A DNA stretch of 64,000 bases, taken from positions 62,001-126,000 of the forward strand of contig CAKRCS010000005.1 in NCBI GenBank assembly GCA_934307695.1, read 5' to 3'. Source of the DNA: an uncultured Agathobacter sp. (lineage in GTDB: Bacteria > Bacillota > Clostridia > Lachnospirales > Lachnospiraceae). Below are positions 42,944 through 53,040 of the stretch, in pieces (within the stretch, counting starts at the first letter, position 1; the number at the start of each line of letters is the position of its first letter). A program made the position numbers and the translations under genes. Under the pieces are notes generated by a model, which saw nothing but the letters and a program-made list of their open reading frames with translations, ran no database searches and was not told where the DNA came from.

Positions 42944-43327
42944 TTGATACAACTCAATTTTCGGGATGCAAAACCAATCTATGAACAGATCAAAGAGGAA
43001 ATCCGGCATCTGATCGTCACAGGCGGTCTGGCACCGGAGGACAAGCTGCCTTCTGTGCGGGAGCTGGCTGCCAATCTTGCCATCAATCCCAATACCATTG
43101 CAAGAGCATATCAGGAGCTGGAGCAGGAGGGGTATCTCTACACGGAAAGCGGTAAGGGAACCTTTGTGGGAAATGGCGCACAGATCGATGGTTACCGGAA
43201 GGACGAGCTGATGGAGACGCTGGATGAGATTGTCGGAGAGCTTGCCTATCTTGCAGTACCGAAGGAGGATCTGGTAAAGCGGGTAGAGGAGGCAATTGAG
43301 GGAGGCACACATGATTCAGGTAAATAA
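42944..43327 (+). CDS. GntR family transcriptional regulator, YtrA type
   Basis: 127 residues: winged helix (about 8-75: PIYEQIKEEIRHLIVTGGL, LPSVRELAANLAINPNTIARAYQELEQEGYL, GKGTFVG) and a short C-terminal dimer tail, the minimal YtrA form that controls ABC exporters. Start is a TTG at 42944 after GGGGGAGAG. It overlaps the ATPase gene by 17 bases and has a matching operator upstream. Inducers of YtrA systems are often cell-wall-active peptides, unknown here. Confidence 0.9.
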   Translation: MIQLNFRDAKPIYEQIKEEIRHLIVTGGLAPEDKLPSVRELAANLAINPNTIARAYQELEQEGYLYTESGKGTFVGNGAQIDGYRKDELMETLDEIVGELAYLAVPKEDLVKRVEEAIEGGTHDSGK

Positions 43328-44216
43328 TCTTATAAAAAATTTTGATGGATTCCGGGCGCTTGACGGGGTAAATATGCAGGTGCAGAAGGGCAATATCTAT
43401 GGGCTGGTCGGACCAAACGGAGCCGGAAAGTCCACGCTGATCCGTCATCTGACCGGAGTGTACCGGCAGGATGAGGGCGAGGTGCTCATCGACGGACAGG
43501 AAGTGTTTGAAAACCGGGCAGTCAAAAGCAGAATCGGTTTTATCCCGGACGAAGTGTTTTATTTTATGCAGGCAAATACGCTGGAGATGATGCGTTATTA
43601 CAAGGGTATTTATCCCGGCTTTGACGAAAAGCAGTTCTACCGGATGCAGGAATTCTTTCCGGGGGTGGATGTCAGGCGGGGAATCCGCAGACTGTCAAAG
43701 GGAACACAAAAGCAGGTTGCTTTCTGGCTGTCTATCTGCTGCCAGCCGGATGTGATGATCCTCGATGAGCCGGTGGACGGACTTGATCCGGTCATGCGCA
43801 GGCAGATCTGGAGCCTGCTCATCGCGGCGGTGGAGGAGCGCGGCATGACGGTGCTTGTCTCCTCGCACAACTTAAGAGAGCTTGAGGATGTCTGTGACCA
43901 TGTTGGCATCTTAAACAAAGGCAGGATTATGATTGAACGCTCCTTGTCGGAGCTGCAGGGGAATATCTGCAAGATCCAGGTGGCGTGCCAGAGCGGGATG
44001 CCGAAGCTGCCGGAGCAGTTTCAGGTATTGCACATGGCAAATACCGGGCGTGTGTACACGATCATTGTAAAGGGCGATCCCAAGGCGGCGGCACAGGTGC
44101 TTACGGCGGATAGGGACAATTTAAATATCGTGGATATCCTTCCGCTTACGCTTGAGGAAATTTTTATCTATGAGATGGGAGGTGCGGATTATGAAGTCAA
44201 AGACATTTTGTTTTAA
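43311..44216 (+). CDS. ABC exporter ATP-binding protein
   Basis: 301 residues. Walker A GPNGAGKSTL (about 35-44), signature near RLSKGTQKQ (LSKGT in place of LSGGQ), Walker B VMILDEPVDGLDP, H-loop SSHN. The C-terminal part (about 210-301) is a regulatory extension. Start chosen at the ATG at 43311 with GGGAGG at 43300-43305. With the next gene it forms a CcmA/YtrB-type exporter regulated by the upstream repressor. Confidence 0.92.
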   Translation: MIQVNNLIKNFDGFRALDGVNMQVQKGNIYGLVGPNGAGKSTLIRHLTGVYRQDEGEVLIDGQEVFENRAVKSRIGFIPDEVFYFMQANTLEMMRYYKGIYPGFDEKQFYRMQEFFPGVDVRRGIRRLSKGTQKQVAFWLSICCQPDVMILDEPVDGLDPVMRRQIWSLLIAAVEERGMTVLVSSHNLRELEDVCDHVGILNKGRIMIERSLSELQGNICKIQVACQSGMPKLPEQFQVLHMANTGRVYTIIVKGDPKAAAQVLTADRDNLNIVDILPLTLEEIFIYEMGGADYEVKDILF

Positions 44217-46083
44217 TCCGGCGGTATTCCGCAAGAACACGGTGTTATACTGGCCGCTGTGGGCTGGATACCTGATCGCGCTTCTTGCAATGCTCCCAAT
44301 CCGTCTGTGGATGGATTTTAACAGCTACATAAGCTATTATGTTGCAAGCGTTCCGGAGCAGGAAAAAAGGAGCATGCTTATGTACTACTTCCGGGAGACC
44401 ATGTCCAGGACGGATGTGTACAGCATGGTGGTATTCGTGATGGCGGTGCTTACGATGATGGCACTGTTTAACTATCTGTTTACCGCAAGAAATACCAACA
44501 TGATGCATGCGTTTCCGGTGACAAGAGGAGAACTGTTTGGCACATCAGTCGTAAATGCACTCTGCTTTATGCTGATACCGGAACTGATCGCATTTTTTGC
44601 AACGGTGCTTGTATGCCTGTCCTACGGAGTAACCTGCGTACAGTATGTGGCAATGTTTTATCTGTTTGTGGCAACCGCTTCGGTTTTGTTCCTGGCATTA
44701 AGTGCTGTGGCGGCGATGCTTACCGGACAGCTGCTCGGACTTCCGGTGATTGCGGTTGTGCTCAATATGATGTATGTGTGGATAAGGATCGTTATTGGAA
44801 AGGTGCTCTGCCTGATCGGATACGGGCTTACCGAATATACGACGAGAGCGGATCATGGACTGCTCTTTTTCTCACCGATCAGCTATTTTATGCGCAGAGT
44901 CAAATTCACCCCGCAATATACGCAGGGAGACAATATACAGTATATGACGGGAATCACACCGGAAGGCTTTCAAATGATGGGCTGGTATCTGCTGGCGGCT
45001 ATTGTGTTCTTTGTGGCAGCGGCAGCACTCTACCGGAAACGTCCGTTGGAAAAGGCAGGAGATGTGGTAATCTTCTCCGTGCTCAATCCGTTTTTCCGCT
45101 GGCTGATGGGGGTTATGGCGGGCTATACGCTTGTGATGTATGCCTGCATGTTTTTGGAGGAGGCGAGAATTTTTCTGCCGCGTATGGTGATGGCCGGGAT
45201 CGTCATTGCTGCGGGGCTGTTGGCCTTTTATCTGGCAGAGATGCTGATACGCAAGAATTTCCGTGTATTGAATAAGAAAATCCTGAGGGAGAGCGTGATC
45301 TTTGCGGGAGCCATGCTTGCAAGCTTCGGGGTCGTGATGGGCGTTGCAAAAATACAGGAGAACTACGTTCCAAAGCAGGAGGCGGTCGATTCTGCCGAAT
45401 TTGCGCTTTCCTATCAGATGGCACTGGATGAGGAGGCGGTAGGCGATGTGCTTGCGCTGCAGCAGGAGATACTTGCACATGCGGATGAATGGAACAGTGC
45501 GTCCAAAAAGACCGTGGATTATACGATGGTAAGGTTCTCTTACAAGCTGAAAAACGGAAACTCTGTGCGCAGATCCTATTTAATCCCATACACGGAGAGC
45601 GGACTTGCAATGCTTGCAAAGCTTACAAGCTATGAGCGCACACCAAAACAGTTTGAGAAATATTATCTGTCGGATTACTATAACAACCGGTATTATACCT
45701 CCGGCGGTTTTGACCTTAACTACTCACATTATATCCCGTTCGGAGATGACACGGCACAGGTGCTTCTTGACGCGATACAACAGGATGTGGAAGAGGGAAA
45801 TATACAGGACTATAACCTGATCCACGCGGACGGAAGCTGGGACAGCCCGGAGGATCAGTATTCCGGCTATGTCAATTTCGGGTTTGAGATCCCGAATAAA
45901 ACGACACAGTATGACGAATACTTAGACGAATATATTCAGGCGGGCGACTACTGCTCAATCAGCTTTGGCAAGAAATGCAGAAACCTGATTGACGCACTGG
46001 TGGAGACCGGACTGATCAATTCGGAGGATGACCTGATTCTTTTAAAGGAGCAGGATGCAGAGGTAGTGGGATCGATTAACTAA
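44191..46083 (+). CDS. ABC exporter permease with large extracytoplasmic region
   Basis: 630 residues. Ten or so hydrophobic segments, the first at about 20-40, most within 1-400 (for example at 95-115, 130-190, 205-230, 275-295, 315-400), followed by a soluble domain of about 210 residues (from about 420) rich in Tyr, Asp and Glu (YYLSDYYNNRYYTSG). Substrate unknown. It overlaps the ATPase gene by 26 bases; GGGAGGTG precedes the ATG at 44191. Confidence 0.82.
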   Translation: MKSKTFCFNPAVFRKNTVLYWPLWAGYLIALLAMLPIRLWMDFNSYISYYVASVPEQEKRSMLMYYFRETMSRTDVYSMVVFVMAVLTMMALFNYLFTARNTNMMHAFPVTRGELFGTSVVNALCFMLIPELIAFFATVLVCLSYGVTCVQYVAMFYLFVATASVLFLALSAVAAMLTGQLLGLPVIAVVLNMMYVWIRIVIGKVLCLIGYGLTEYTTRADHGLLFFSPISYFMRRVKFTPQYTQGDNIQYMTGITPEGFQMMGWYLLAAIVFFVAAAALYRKRPLEKAGDVVIFSVLNPFFRWLMGVMAGYTLVMYACMFLEEARIFLPRMVMAGIVIAAGLLAFYLAEMLIRKNFRVLNKKILRESVIFAGAMLASFGVVMGVAKIQENYVPKQEAVDSAEFALSYQMALDEEAVGDVLALQQEILAHADEWNSASKKTVDYTMVRFSYKLKNGNSVRRSYLIPYTESGLAMLAKLTSYERTPKQFEKYYLSDYYNNRYYTSGGFDLNYSHYIPFGDDTAQVLLDAIQQDVEEGNIQDYNLIHADGSWDSPEDQYSGYVNFGFEIPNKTTQYDEYLDEYIQAGDYCSISFGKKCRNLIDALVETGLINSEDDLILLKEQDAEVVGSIN

Positions 46084-46155
46084 AAGCTATGGACTTTCTG
46101 TGTCTTTTTGGTAAAATAAGAGGTAAGTGATTGAAGCAGACACAGGAGAATAATT

Positions 46156-47499
46156 TTGAAAAAGAAACAACATGTTATATACAAGATAGAGCAGGGAAGC
46201 ATCGCCGAGGAGATGGAGCTTGAGCCGGGAGACATCCTTGTCTCTATCAACGGAACCGAGATCAATGATGTGTTTGACTACCATTATCTGATCAATGATG
46301 ATTACCTGAATGTGATCGTTAAGAAAAAAAGCGGGGAAGAATGGGAGCTTGAGATCGAGAAGGACTATTCCGAGGATCTGGGAATTGAGTTTGAGAATGG
46401 GCTTATGGACGATTACAAGTCCTGCTCGAACAAATGCGTTTTCTGCTTTATTGACCAGATGCCGCCGGGAATGCGCGAGACGCTATATTTTAAGGATGAC
46501 GATTCCCGTCTTTCCTTTTTGCAGGGCAATTATGTGACACTTACCAATATGAAAGAGAAGGACCTGGATCGTATCATCGCGTACAAGCTTGCACCAATCA
46601 ATATTTCGGTGCACACGACCAATCCAAAGCTTCGCTGTGAGATGCTTCACAACCGTTTCGCAGGCGAGGCACTTAAAAAAATCGACCGTCTTTATGAAGC
46701 CGGGATTGAGATGAACGGGCAGGTTGTCTGTTGCAAGGGAATCAATGACGGCGAAGAACTTGACCGCACGATCCGCGATCTCGTGGGTTATATGCCGTAC
46801 ATGCAGAGCCTTTCTGTCGTTCCGGTTGGCCTGACAAAATACCGCGAGGGCCTGTATCCGCTAGAACCGTTTGAAAAAGAGGATGCAAGGGAAGTAATCG
46901 CCATTATTGAAAAGTGGCAGGACTATTGCATGGAGCACTACGGTGTGCATTTTGTGCAGGCGAGTGACGAATGGTATCTGACCGCAGAGCTTCCGCTCCC
47001 GGAGGAAGAACGATACGATGGATATATACAGCTGGAGAATGGCGTTGGCATGCTCCGGCTTCTTTTCGTTGAATTTCACGAAGCGCTTGCAGCTTATAAG
47101 AAAAAGATGAAGGGAAAGCAGCCGCCGGACGGGCATATCACGCTGGCATCCGGAATGCTTGCGGCACCGTTTATAAAACAGCTTGCAGAAGAATTTATGA
47201 AGAGCTTTCCGAACCGCACCATCGATGTGGTGGCAATCCGCAACGACTTTTTCGGAGAGCGGATCACAGTGTCCGGGCTTGTGACGGCGCAGGATCTTGT
47301 CGCACAGTTAAAGGAGCGTGACAACGGCGCGTATATCGGAATCCCTTGCAATATGCTCCGCATGGGAGAGCATGTTTTTCTGGATGACTGGACGCTGGAA
47401 GAGGTTGAAAAGGCTTTACAAGTACCGGCCGTTATTGTAAAATCAAGCGGTCAGAATCTGCTTGATGCGATGGCTGGCAATCATTTAGAGAATGAATGA
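46156..47499 (+). CDS. DUF512 family radical SAM-like iron-sulfur protein
   Basis: 447 residues: N-terminal PDZ-like domain (SIAEEMELEPGDILVSING, about 13-31), then SCSNKCVFCFIDQMPPGMR with CxxxCxxC near residue 93, a radical SAM-like barrel and the DUF512 C-terminus. The molecular function is unknown; the family is nearly always next to der, as here. Start is a TTG at 46156 after AGGAG. An upstream CTGTGTCT/AGACACAG pairing reaches the binding site. Confidence 0.88.
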   Translation: MKKKQHVIYKIEQGSIAEEMELEPGDILVSINGTEINDVFDYHYLINDDYLNVIVKKKSGEEWELEIEKDYSEDLGIEFENGLMDDYKSCSNKCVFCFIDQMPPGMRETLYFKDDDSRLSFLQGNYVTLTNMKEKDLDRIIAYKLAPINISVHTTNPKLRCEMLHNRFAGEALKKIDRLYEAGIEMNGQVVCCKGINDGEELDRTIRDLVGYMPYMQSLSVVPVGLTKYREGLYPLEPFEKEDAREVIAIIEKWQDYCMEHYGVHFVQASDEWYLTAELPLPEEERYDGYIQLENGVGMLRLLFVEFHEALAAYKKKMKGKQPPDGHITLASGMLAAPFIKQLAEEFMKSFPNRTIDVVAIRNDFFGERITVSGLVTAQDLVAQLKERDNGAYIGIPCNMLRMGEHVFLDDWTLEEVEKALQVPAVIVKSSGQNLLDAMAGNHLENE

Positions 47500-47544
47500 C
47501 CGCAGAGTGCGGTTCGGAATAGATCAGAACAGGAAGGTGAAAAA

Positions 47545-48873
47545 ATGAGTAAACCAATCGTTGCGATTGTTGGACGCCCAAACGTTGGTAAGTCCACATT
47601 GTTTAACACATTGGCAGGAGAGCGCATCTCCATTGTCAAGGATACTCCGGGCGTTACAAGAGACCGTATTTATGCGGATGTAACATGGCTCGATCACAAC
47701 TTTACACTCATCGATACCGGAGGCATTGAGCCGGACAGCGGCGATGTGATCCTTTCCCAGATGAGGGAACAGGCGCAGATTGCGATCGATACCGCAGATG
47801 TCATCATGTTCCTTACCGATGTAAGGCAGGGACTTCAGGACGCGGACTCCAAGGTGGCGGATATGCTCCGCCGCTCCCACAAGCCGATCGTGCTGGTGGT
47901 CAACAAGGTTGACAGCTTCGAGAAATATATGGGCGATGTGTACGAGTTTTACAATCTCGGAATCGGGGAACCGCATCCGGTATCCGCATCCTCCATGCTC
48001 GGACTCGGAGATATGCTTGATGAAGTGGTTAAGTATTTTCCGGAGGGCAACGCGGGAGAGAAGGAGGATGAGCGCCCGAAGGTTGCAATCATCGGTAAGC
48101 CGAATGTCGGCAAGTCATCCCTGATCAACAAGCTTGCGCAGGAGGACCGTGTGATCGTCTCTGACATTGCAGGAACAACGCGCGATGCGATCGACACGGA
48201 CATCAAATACAACGGCAGGGAATATATTTTTATTGATACGGCAGGACTTCGCAGAAAGAGCAAGATCAAGGAAGAAATCGAGCGTTACAGTATCATCCGT
48301 GCAGTTACCGCTGTGGAGCGCGCAGATGTCGTCATCATCGTCATTGATGCGACGGAGGGCGTGACGGAGCAGGATGCAAAGATCGCCGGGATCGCACATG
48401 ACCGCGGCAAGGGAATCATCATCGCGGTCAACAAGTGGGATGCGATCGAGAAGAACAACGACACGGTAAAAGAGCATACACAGAAGATCCGCCAGATCTT
48501 AAGCTTTATGCCGTATGCAGAGATCCTGTTTATCTCCGCTAAATCCGGTCAGAGACTTCCAAAAATCTTTGAGATGATCGATATGGTATTGGAAAATAAC
48601 AGTATGCGTGTCGCTACCGGTGTCTTGAATGAGATCGTTGCGGAGGCAGTTGCGATGCAGCAGCCGCCGACAGATAAGGGCAAGCGGCTTAAGATCTACT
48701 ACATCACACAGGCGGCAGTCAAACCGCCAACCTTTGTTGTGTTTGTCAATGACAAGAATCTGATGCATTTCTCCTATACAAGATATCTGGAGAACCGTAT
48801 CCGTGATACCTTTGGTTTCCGGGGAACTGCACTCAAATTCATTACGAGAGAGCGGAAGGGAGATAAGGAATGA
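47545..48873 (+). CDS. der: Ribosome-associated GTPase Der (EngA)
   Basis: 50S assembly factor with two GTPase domains in tandem. 442 residues: domain 1 with GRPNVGKST (9-17), DTGGIE and NKVDS; domain 2 with GKPNVGKSS (about 184-192), [10 protein letters not shown] and NKWD; C-terminal KH-like domain (from about 355). The stop overlaps the plsY start. AGGAAGGTGAAAAA precedes the ATG. Confidence 0.97.
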   Translation: MSKPIVAIVGRPNVGKSTLFNTLAGERISIVKDTPGVTRDRIYADVTWLDHNFTLIDTGGIEPDSGDVILSQMREQAQIAIDTADVIMFLTDVRQGLQDADSKVADMLRRSHKPIVLVVNKVDSFEKYMGDVYEFYNLGIGEPHPVSASSMLGLGDMLDEVVKYFPEGNAGEKEDERPKVAIIGKPNVGKSSLINKLAQEDRVIVSDIAGTTRDAIDTDIKYNGREYIFIDTAGLRRKSKIKEEIERYSIIRAVTAVERADVVIIVIDATEGVTEQDAKIAGIAHDRGKGIIIAVNKWDAIEKNNDTVKEHTQKIRQILSFMPYAEILFISAKSGQRLPKIFEMIDMVLENNSMRVATGVLNEIVAEAVAMQQPPTDKGKRLKIYYITQAAVKPPTFVVFVNDKNLMHFSYTRYLENRIRDTFGFRGTALKFITRERKGDKE

Positions 48874-49517
48874 TCGTTGCAAGGATTATTGCAATCGCAA
48901 TCGGTTATGTGTTTGGTCTGTTTCAGACCGGGTATTTTTACGGAATGAGTCAGGGCATCGATATCCGGAAAGAGGGCAGCGGCAATGCAGGAACGACCAA
49001 TTCGCTGCGCGTGCTCGGCATGAAGGCAGGCGCGATCACCTTCGCGGGGGATCTGCTCAAGGCGATCCTTGCAGTGGTTGTCACCTCGCTCATCTTCAGG
49101 AACCGATATCCGGAAGGCGCAAAGCTTTTAGAGCTGTACGCGGGATTTGGAGCGGTTTTGGGACACAACTTCCCTTTTTATCTGAAGTTCCGTGGTGGTA
49201 AGGGAATCGCCTGCACGGCGGGCGTGATTGTGGCACTGTTTCCGGCAGCGGCGGTCATCTGTCTGGCAGTATTTTTGATCTGCCTTGCGATCTCACATTA
49301 TGTTTCTTTAAGCTCGATCCTGATGGTGCTTGTTTTCCTTGTGAGCGCGCTTGTTTCCAACCATTACGGCTGGCTTGGCGTGCCGGATACATACCTGGCA
49401 GAATTTGATATTGTTGTCGGCTGTTTTGTTGCAATGGCGATCTGGAGACACCGTGCCAACATCGTGCGGCTGATAAATGGCAACGAGAACAAACTGAGCA
49501 TCAGGAAGCAAAAGTAG
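48870..49517 (+). CDS. plsY: Glycerol-3-phosphate acyltransferase PlsY
   Basis: Membrane enzyme transferring acyl from acyl-phosphate to glycerol-3-phosphate, first step of phospholipid synthesis. 215 residues, about five to seven transmembrane helices, with the three family motifs [15 protein letters not shown] (about 33-47), [15 protein letters not shown] and NHYGWLG. It overlaps der by 4 bases and precedes gpsA, the enzyme that makes its substrate. Confidence 0.95.
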   Translation: MIVARIIAIAIGYVFGLFQTGYFYGMSQGIDIRKEGSGNAGTTNSLRVLGMKAGAITFAGDLLKAILAVVVTSLIFRNRYPEGAKLLELYAGFGAVLGHNFPFYLKFRGGKGIACTAGVIVALFPAAAVICLAVFLICLAISHYVSLSSILMVLVFLVSALVSNHYGWLGVPDTYLAEFDIVVGCFVAMAIWRHRANIVRLINGNENKLSIRKQK

Positions 49518-49534
49518 TAAGGAAGGATTTGGAT

Positions 49535-50545
49535 ATGGAAAAAATCGGGATAATCGGTGCGGGAAGCTGGGGAACCGCTTTGGCAACGGTTGTTGCAAAG
49601 AATGGACATGATGTTCTGGTATGGTCGATCATGCCGGACGAGATTGAGATGCTAAAGACAAAGCGGGAACATGTAGATAAGCTTCCGGGAGTCCGGCTTC
49701 CGGAGAATATTTCCTTTACAACAGATCTAAAAGAGACGATCGAAGCCAGTGATGTTCTGGTGCTGGCTGTTCCGTCCGTATTTACCAGAAGCACGGCAAA
49801 GAGCATGGCTCCTTTTGTGAGGGACGGACAGATTGTTGTCTGCGTGGCAAAGGGAATCGAGGAGGATACACTCAAGACGATCTCTGAGGTCGTCGAGGAG
49901 GAACTCCCGAACGCGGATGTTGCGATCATGTGTGGACCTTCCCATGCGGAGGAGGTAGGAATCGGGCTTCCGACCACCGTTGTTGCAGGAGCAAGGACAC
50001 GTGCAACAGCAGAACATATTCAGGATATTTTTATGAATGAGGTATTCCGTGTGTATACCAGTCCGGATATGCTCGGAATGGAGCTGGGCGGCTCGCTAAA
50101 GAACGTCATTGCACTTGCAGCGGGAATGGCAGACGGTCTTGGATACGGAGACAACACGAAGGCTGCACTTATCACGAGAGGCATTGCGGAGATTGCTCCG
50201 CTTGCAGTCAAGATGGGAGCAAAGGCGGAGACGTTAAGCGGACTGACCGGAATCGGCGACCTGATCGTTACCTGTGAGAGCAAGCACAGCCGTAACCGCA
50301 AGGCGGGAATGCTGATGGGACAGGGCTATACGATGGAGCAGGCGACTGCCGAGGTCAAGATGGTCGTGGAGGGAATCTACTCTGCAAAAGCGGCACTCAG
50401 ACTTGCGAGAAAGTATGGCGTCACCCTTCCGATCATCGAGGAGGTCAACAAAGTCCTGTTCGAGAATAAGCCGGCGAAGGATGCTGTGATGGAGCTGATG
50501 CTGCGCGACAAGCGTGTGGAGCATGCGGCGCTTGATTGGAACTAG
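49535..50545 (+). CDS. gpsA: Glycerol-3-phosphate dehydrogenase (NAD(P)+)
   Basis: Reduces dihydroxyacetone phosphate to glycerol-3-phosphate. 336 residues: Rossmann GAGSWGTALA (7-16), then the catalytic Lys in GGSLKNVIALAAGMADGLGYGDNTKAAL (about 185-212) and TCESKHSRNRKAG. ATG at 49535 follows AAGGAAGG; an in-frame TTG at 49529 is possible but less likely. 17 bases after plsY. Confidence 0.96.
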   Translation: MEKIGIIGAGSWGTALATVVAKNGHDVLVWSIMPDEIEMLKTKREHVDKLPGVRLPENISFTTDLKETIEASDVLVLAVPSVFTRSTAKSMAPFVRDGQIVVCVAKGIEEDTLKTISEVVEEELPNADVAIMCGPSHAEEVGIGLPTTVVAGARTRATAEHIQDIFMNEVFRVYTSPDMLGMELGGSLKNVIALAAGMADGLGYGDNTKAALITRGIAEIAPLAVKMGAKAETLSGLTGIGDLIVTCESKHSRNRKAGMLMGQGYTMEQATAEVKMVVEGIYSAKAALRLARKYGVTLPIIEEVNKVLFENKPAKDAVMELMLRDKRVEHAALDWN

Positions 50546-50602
50546 CAAATTTTGCGGCTGCCAAAGCAGACACATGTAAACTTACAGAAGAGAGGTAACG
50601 GC

Positions 50603-51037
50603 GTGGAGACGATAAAAATCAAATATTTTTCCGATGAGATCGAAAAGCTTGATTATATTGATGGCAAATCGGACTGGATCGATCTGCGTGCCAGCGAGGA
50701 AGTAGAACTGAAGGCTGGCGATTTTAAACTGATTCCGCTCGGCGTGGCGATGGAACTGCCGAAGGGCTATGAGGCTCATCTGGTTCCGAGAAGCTCTACG
50801 TTTAAGACCTGGGGAATCTTGCAGACCAACAGCATGGGCGTGATCGACTGCTCCTACTGTGGGGACAACGATATGTGGAGAATGCCGGTTTTTGCAACGA
50901 GAGATACCGTGATCCATGTGAATGACCGCGTGGCACAGTTCCGTATCGCTGCCAATCAGCCGAAGATCGTTTTTGACCAGGTGGCACATTTAAATGGAGC
51001 TGACCGCGGAGGTTTCGGCTCAACCGGAGTGAATTAA
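50603..51037 (+). CDS. dut: dUTP diphosphatase
   Basis: Hydrolyses dUTP to dUMP and keeps uracil out of DNA. 144 residues with all five trimeric dUTPase motifs: DLRASE, PRSSTF, GVIDCSYCGD, RVAQFRI and the C-terminal RGGFGSTG. It starts at a GTG (50603) after GAGAGGTAAC; the longer open frame upstream has no binding site. Confidence 0.93.
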   Translation: METIKIKYFSDEIEKLDYIDGKSDWIDLRASEEVELKAGDFKLIPLGVAMELPKGYEAHLVPRSSTFKTWGILQTNSMGVIDCSYCGDNDMWRMPVFATRDTVIHVNDRVAQFRIAANQPKIVFDQVAHLNGADRGGFGSTGVN

Positions 51038-51071
51038 AAAAGTCCCGAAGACGGGCAAAAGGAGGATATAT

Positions 51072-51713
51072 ATGGAATCGCGTATGGTAAAGTTCTACTC
51101 AAAAGACAGCAGTTCACTTGCAGTGCATGCGATGCCGGGACATTTTGCAACCAGCCATTCACACATCAATTATTATGTGGATGTGACAAGTGTTAAGACG
51201 CGTGTGTCCGAGGCAAATGAGGCGGCAAAGATTCTGTATTCCAAGATGCCGAAGTACAATTATATCGACACGATTGTATGCATGGACGGAACAGAAGTCA
51301 TCGGTGCTTTTTTAGGTCAGCAGATCGAGCGCGGCGGTGTATTGTCCACCAACCAGCATGAGACAGCATATGTCGTTTCACCGGAGCTCAACAACAATAA
51401 CCAGATGCTGTTCCGCGACAATATCAAGGGCGCAATTGCCGGAAAGCACGTCGTTTTGCTTCTGGCAACCACGACGACAGGTGAGACGATCCGCAGAAGC
51501 CTTGAGTGCATCCGCTACTACGGCGGAATCGTGGAGTTCGTAGCTTCCATTTTCAGTACCGTCGATGAGGTGGACGGGGTAGCAGTTGAGCATCTGTTCG
51601 ACCGCTCCGATGTAGTCAACTATGAAGCATACCCGGTTTCCGAGTGCCCGTTCTGCAAGAAAGGTCATGCGATTGAGGCGATGGTCAACGGATTCGGCTA
51701 TTCCAAATTATAG
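51072..51713 (+). CDS. Orotate phosphoribosyltransferase-like protein with altered PRPP loop
   Basis: 213 residues with a type I PRTase-like fold: IDTIVCMDGTEVIGAFLGQQ (the region before the hood), then GKHVVLLLATTTTGETIRRSL where the PRPP loop belongs. The usual pair of acidic residues (E/D-D) ahead of the TTG turn is replaced by leucine. The C-terminus has CPFCKKGHAIEAMV. It is about the length of PyrE. Whether it binds PRPP is uncertain; it may be a regulator or a salvage enzyme of altered specificity. AAAGGAGGATAT precedes the ATG. Confidence 0.65.
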   Translation: MESRMVKFYSKDSSSLAVHAMPGHFATSHSHINYYVDVTSVKTRVSEANEAAKILYSKMPKYNYIDTIVCMDGTEVIGAFLGQQIERGGVLSTNQHETAYVVSPELNNNNQMLFRDNIKGAIAGKHVVLLLATTTTGETIRRSLECIRYYGGIVEFVASIFSTVDEVDGVAVEHLFDRSDVVNYEAYPVSECPFCKKGHAIEAMVNGFGYSKL

Positions 51714-51731
51714 TTTCGTCAACTTGACAAA

Positions 51732-51784
51732 GGATTTCAAAAATATTTGGCAATTCGTCCAATGGTATTTTTGGAATCCTTTTT
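51732..51784 (+). terminator. Terminator after the phosphoribosyltransferase gene
   Basis: GGATTTCAAAAATA (51732-51745) pairs with TATTTTTGGAATCC (51766-51779, one G-U), with inner TTGG/CCAA, then TTTTT. Confidence 0.88.
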
Positions 51785-51800
51785 GTATGATTAGTATATC
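51772..51800 (+). promoter_or_regulatory. Probable promoter of the sugar ABC ATPase gene
   Basis: TTGGAA (51772-51777), 17 bases, TATATC (51795-51800). The -35 lies in the 3' strand of the preceding terminator; 47 bases to the start codon. Confidence 0.4.
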
Positions 51801-51847
51801 AAGTCCGGTAGGACATAATGTAAAGTACATCAGGAGGTATTTTTAAA

Positions 51848-52960
51848 ATGGCAAGTTTATCTTTGAAGAACATTTGCAAAGTATATCCGAACGGCTTTGA
51901 GGCTGTTAAGGATTTCAACCTTGAAGTTGAAGACAAGGAATTTATCATCTTCGTAGGACCATCTGGATGTGGTAAGTCTACCACCCTTCGTATGATCGCA
52001 GGTCTTGAGGAGATTTCTTCCGGAGAGTTCTCTATCGACGGAAAGATCATGAACGACGTAGAGCCAAAGGACAGAGATATCGCAATGGTATTCCAGAACT
52101 ACGCTCTGTACCCACATATGACCGTATTCGATAACATGGCATTTGGTCTTAAGTTAAGAAAAGTTCCGAAGGATGAGATCCGGGCAAAGGTTGAAGAGGC
52201 TGCAAGAATCCTTGACCTTGAGAAGTTACTTGACCGTAAGCCAAAGGCTTTGTCCGGTGGACAGAGACAGCGTGTTGCCATGGGACGTGCAATCGTTCGT
52301 AATCCTAAGGTATTCCTTATGGATGAGCCACTTTCCAACTTGGATGCAAAGCTCCGTGTACAGATGAGATCTGAGATTGCTTCTCTTCACAACAGACTTG
52401 GCGCTACCATCATCTACGTTACACATGACCAGACAGAGGCTATGACACTTGGTACCAGAATCGTAGTTCTTAAGGATGGTGTCATCATGCAGGTTGACTC
52501 TCCACAGAAGTTATACAACCAGCCAAACAACCTGTTCGTTGCAGGATTCATCGGATCTCCGCAGATGAACTTCGTTGACGCTGATGTTGAGGTTGCAGGC
52601 GACAAGGCTGTTCTTAAGTTTGGTAACTACTCAATCACCTTACCGGAAGCTAAGTCTAAGAAGCTTATTGACGGTGGATATGCTGGCAAGAAGGTTATCT
52701 TCGGTATCAGACCGGAAGATATCTCTGATGATGCTGAGACACTTGAGAAGTTCCCGGAGAGCACCATCGAGTCTGATGTTACCGGATACGAGCTTCTTGG
52801 TGCAGAAGTATTACTGTACTACACCGTTGCAGGCGCTAACATGACCGCAAGAGTTGACTCTGATACACCGGCTCGCTATGGCGATCACATCAAGCTTGCA
52901 TTAGATCCTAGCAAGATTCATGTATTCGACAAAGAAACTGAATTGACAATTACCAACTAG
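51848..52960 (+). CDS. msmX: Multiple-sugar ABC transporter ATPase (MsmX/UgpC type)
   Basis: 370 residues: Walker [19 protein letters not shown] (about 37-54), [28 protein letters not shown]-loop VTHDQTEA, and a C-terminal TOBE/MalK regulatory half. No permease or binding protein lies next to it, so it is probably a shared ATPase serving several carbohydrate importers, as MsmX does in Bacillus. Very strong AGGAGG site and biased codons indicate high expression. Confidence 0.92.
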   Translation: MASLSLKNICKVYPNGFEAVKDFNLEVEDKEFIIFVGPSGCGKSTTLRMIAGLEEISSGEFSIDGKIMNDVEPKDRDIAMVFQNYALYPHMTVFDNMAFGLKLRKVPKDEIRAKVEEAARILDLEKLLDRKPKALSGGQRQRVAMGRAIVRNPKVFLMDEPLSNLDAKLRVQMRSEIASLHNRLGATIIYVTHDQTEAMTLGTRIVVLKDGVIMQVDSPQKLYNQPNNLFVAGFIGSPQMNFVDADVEVAGDKAVLKFGNYSITLPEAKSKKLIDGGYAGKKVIFGIRPEDISDDAETLEKFPESTIESDVTGYELLGAEVLLYYTVAGANMTARVDSDTPARYGDHIKLALDPSKIHVFDKETELTITN

Positions 52961-52989
52961 TCTTATAAAATTAAATAGTTGTAATTTAC

Positions 52990-53021
52990 AAAACCGGGTG
53001 TAAATGCACCCGGTTTTATTT
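52990..53021 (+). terminator. Terminator after msmX
   Basis: AAACCGGGTG (52991-53000) and CACCCGGTTT (53007-53016) around TAAATG, followed by TATTT. Confidence 0.92.
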
Positions 53022-53040
53022 CGCACCAAGGAGGCAGAGG

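Noticed and set aside
51724..51752. TTGACA at 51724 as the msmX promoter
   Set aside because: At 17 bases the -10 would be TTTGGC, and the region lies upstream of a strong terminator.
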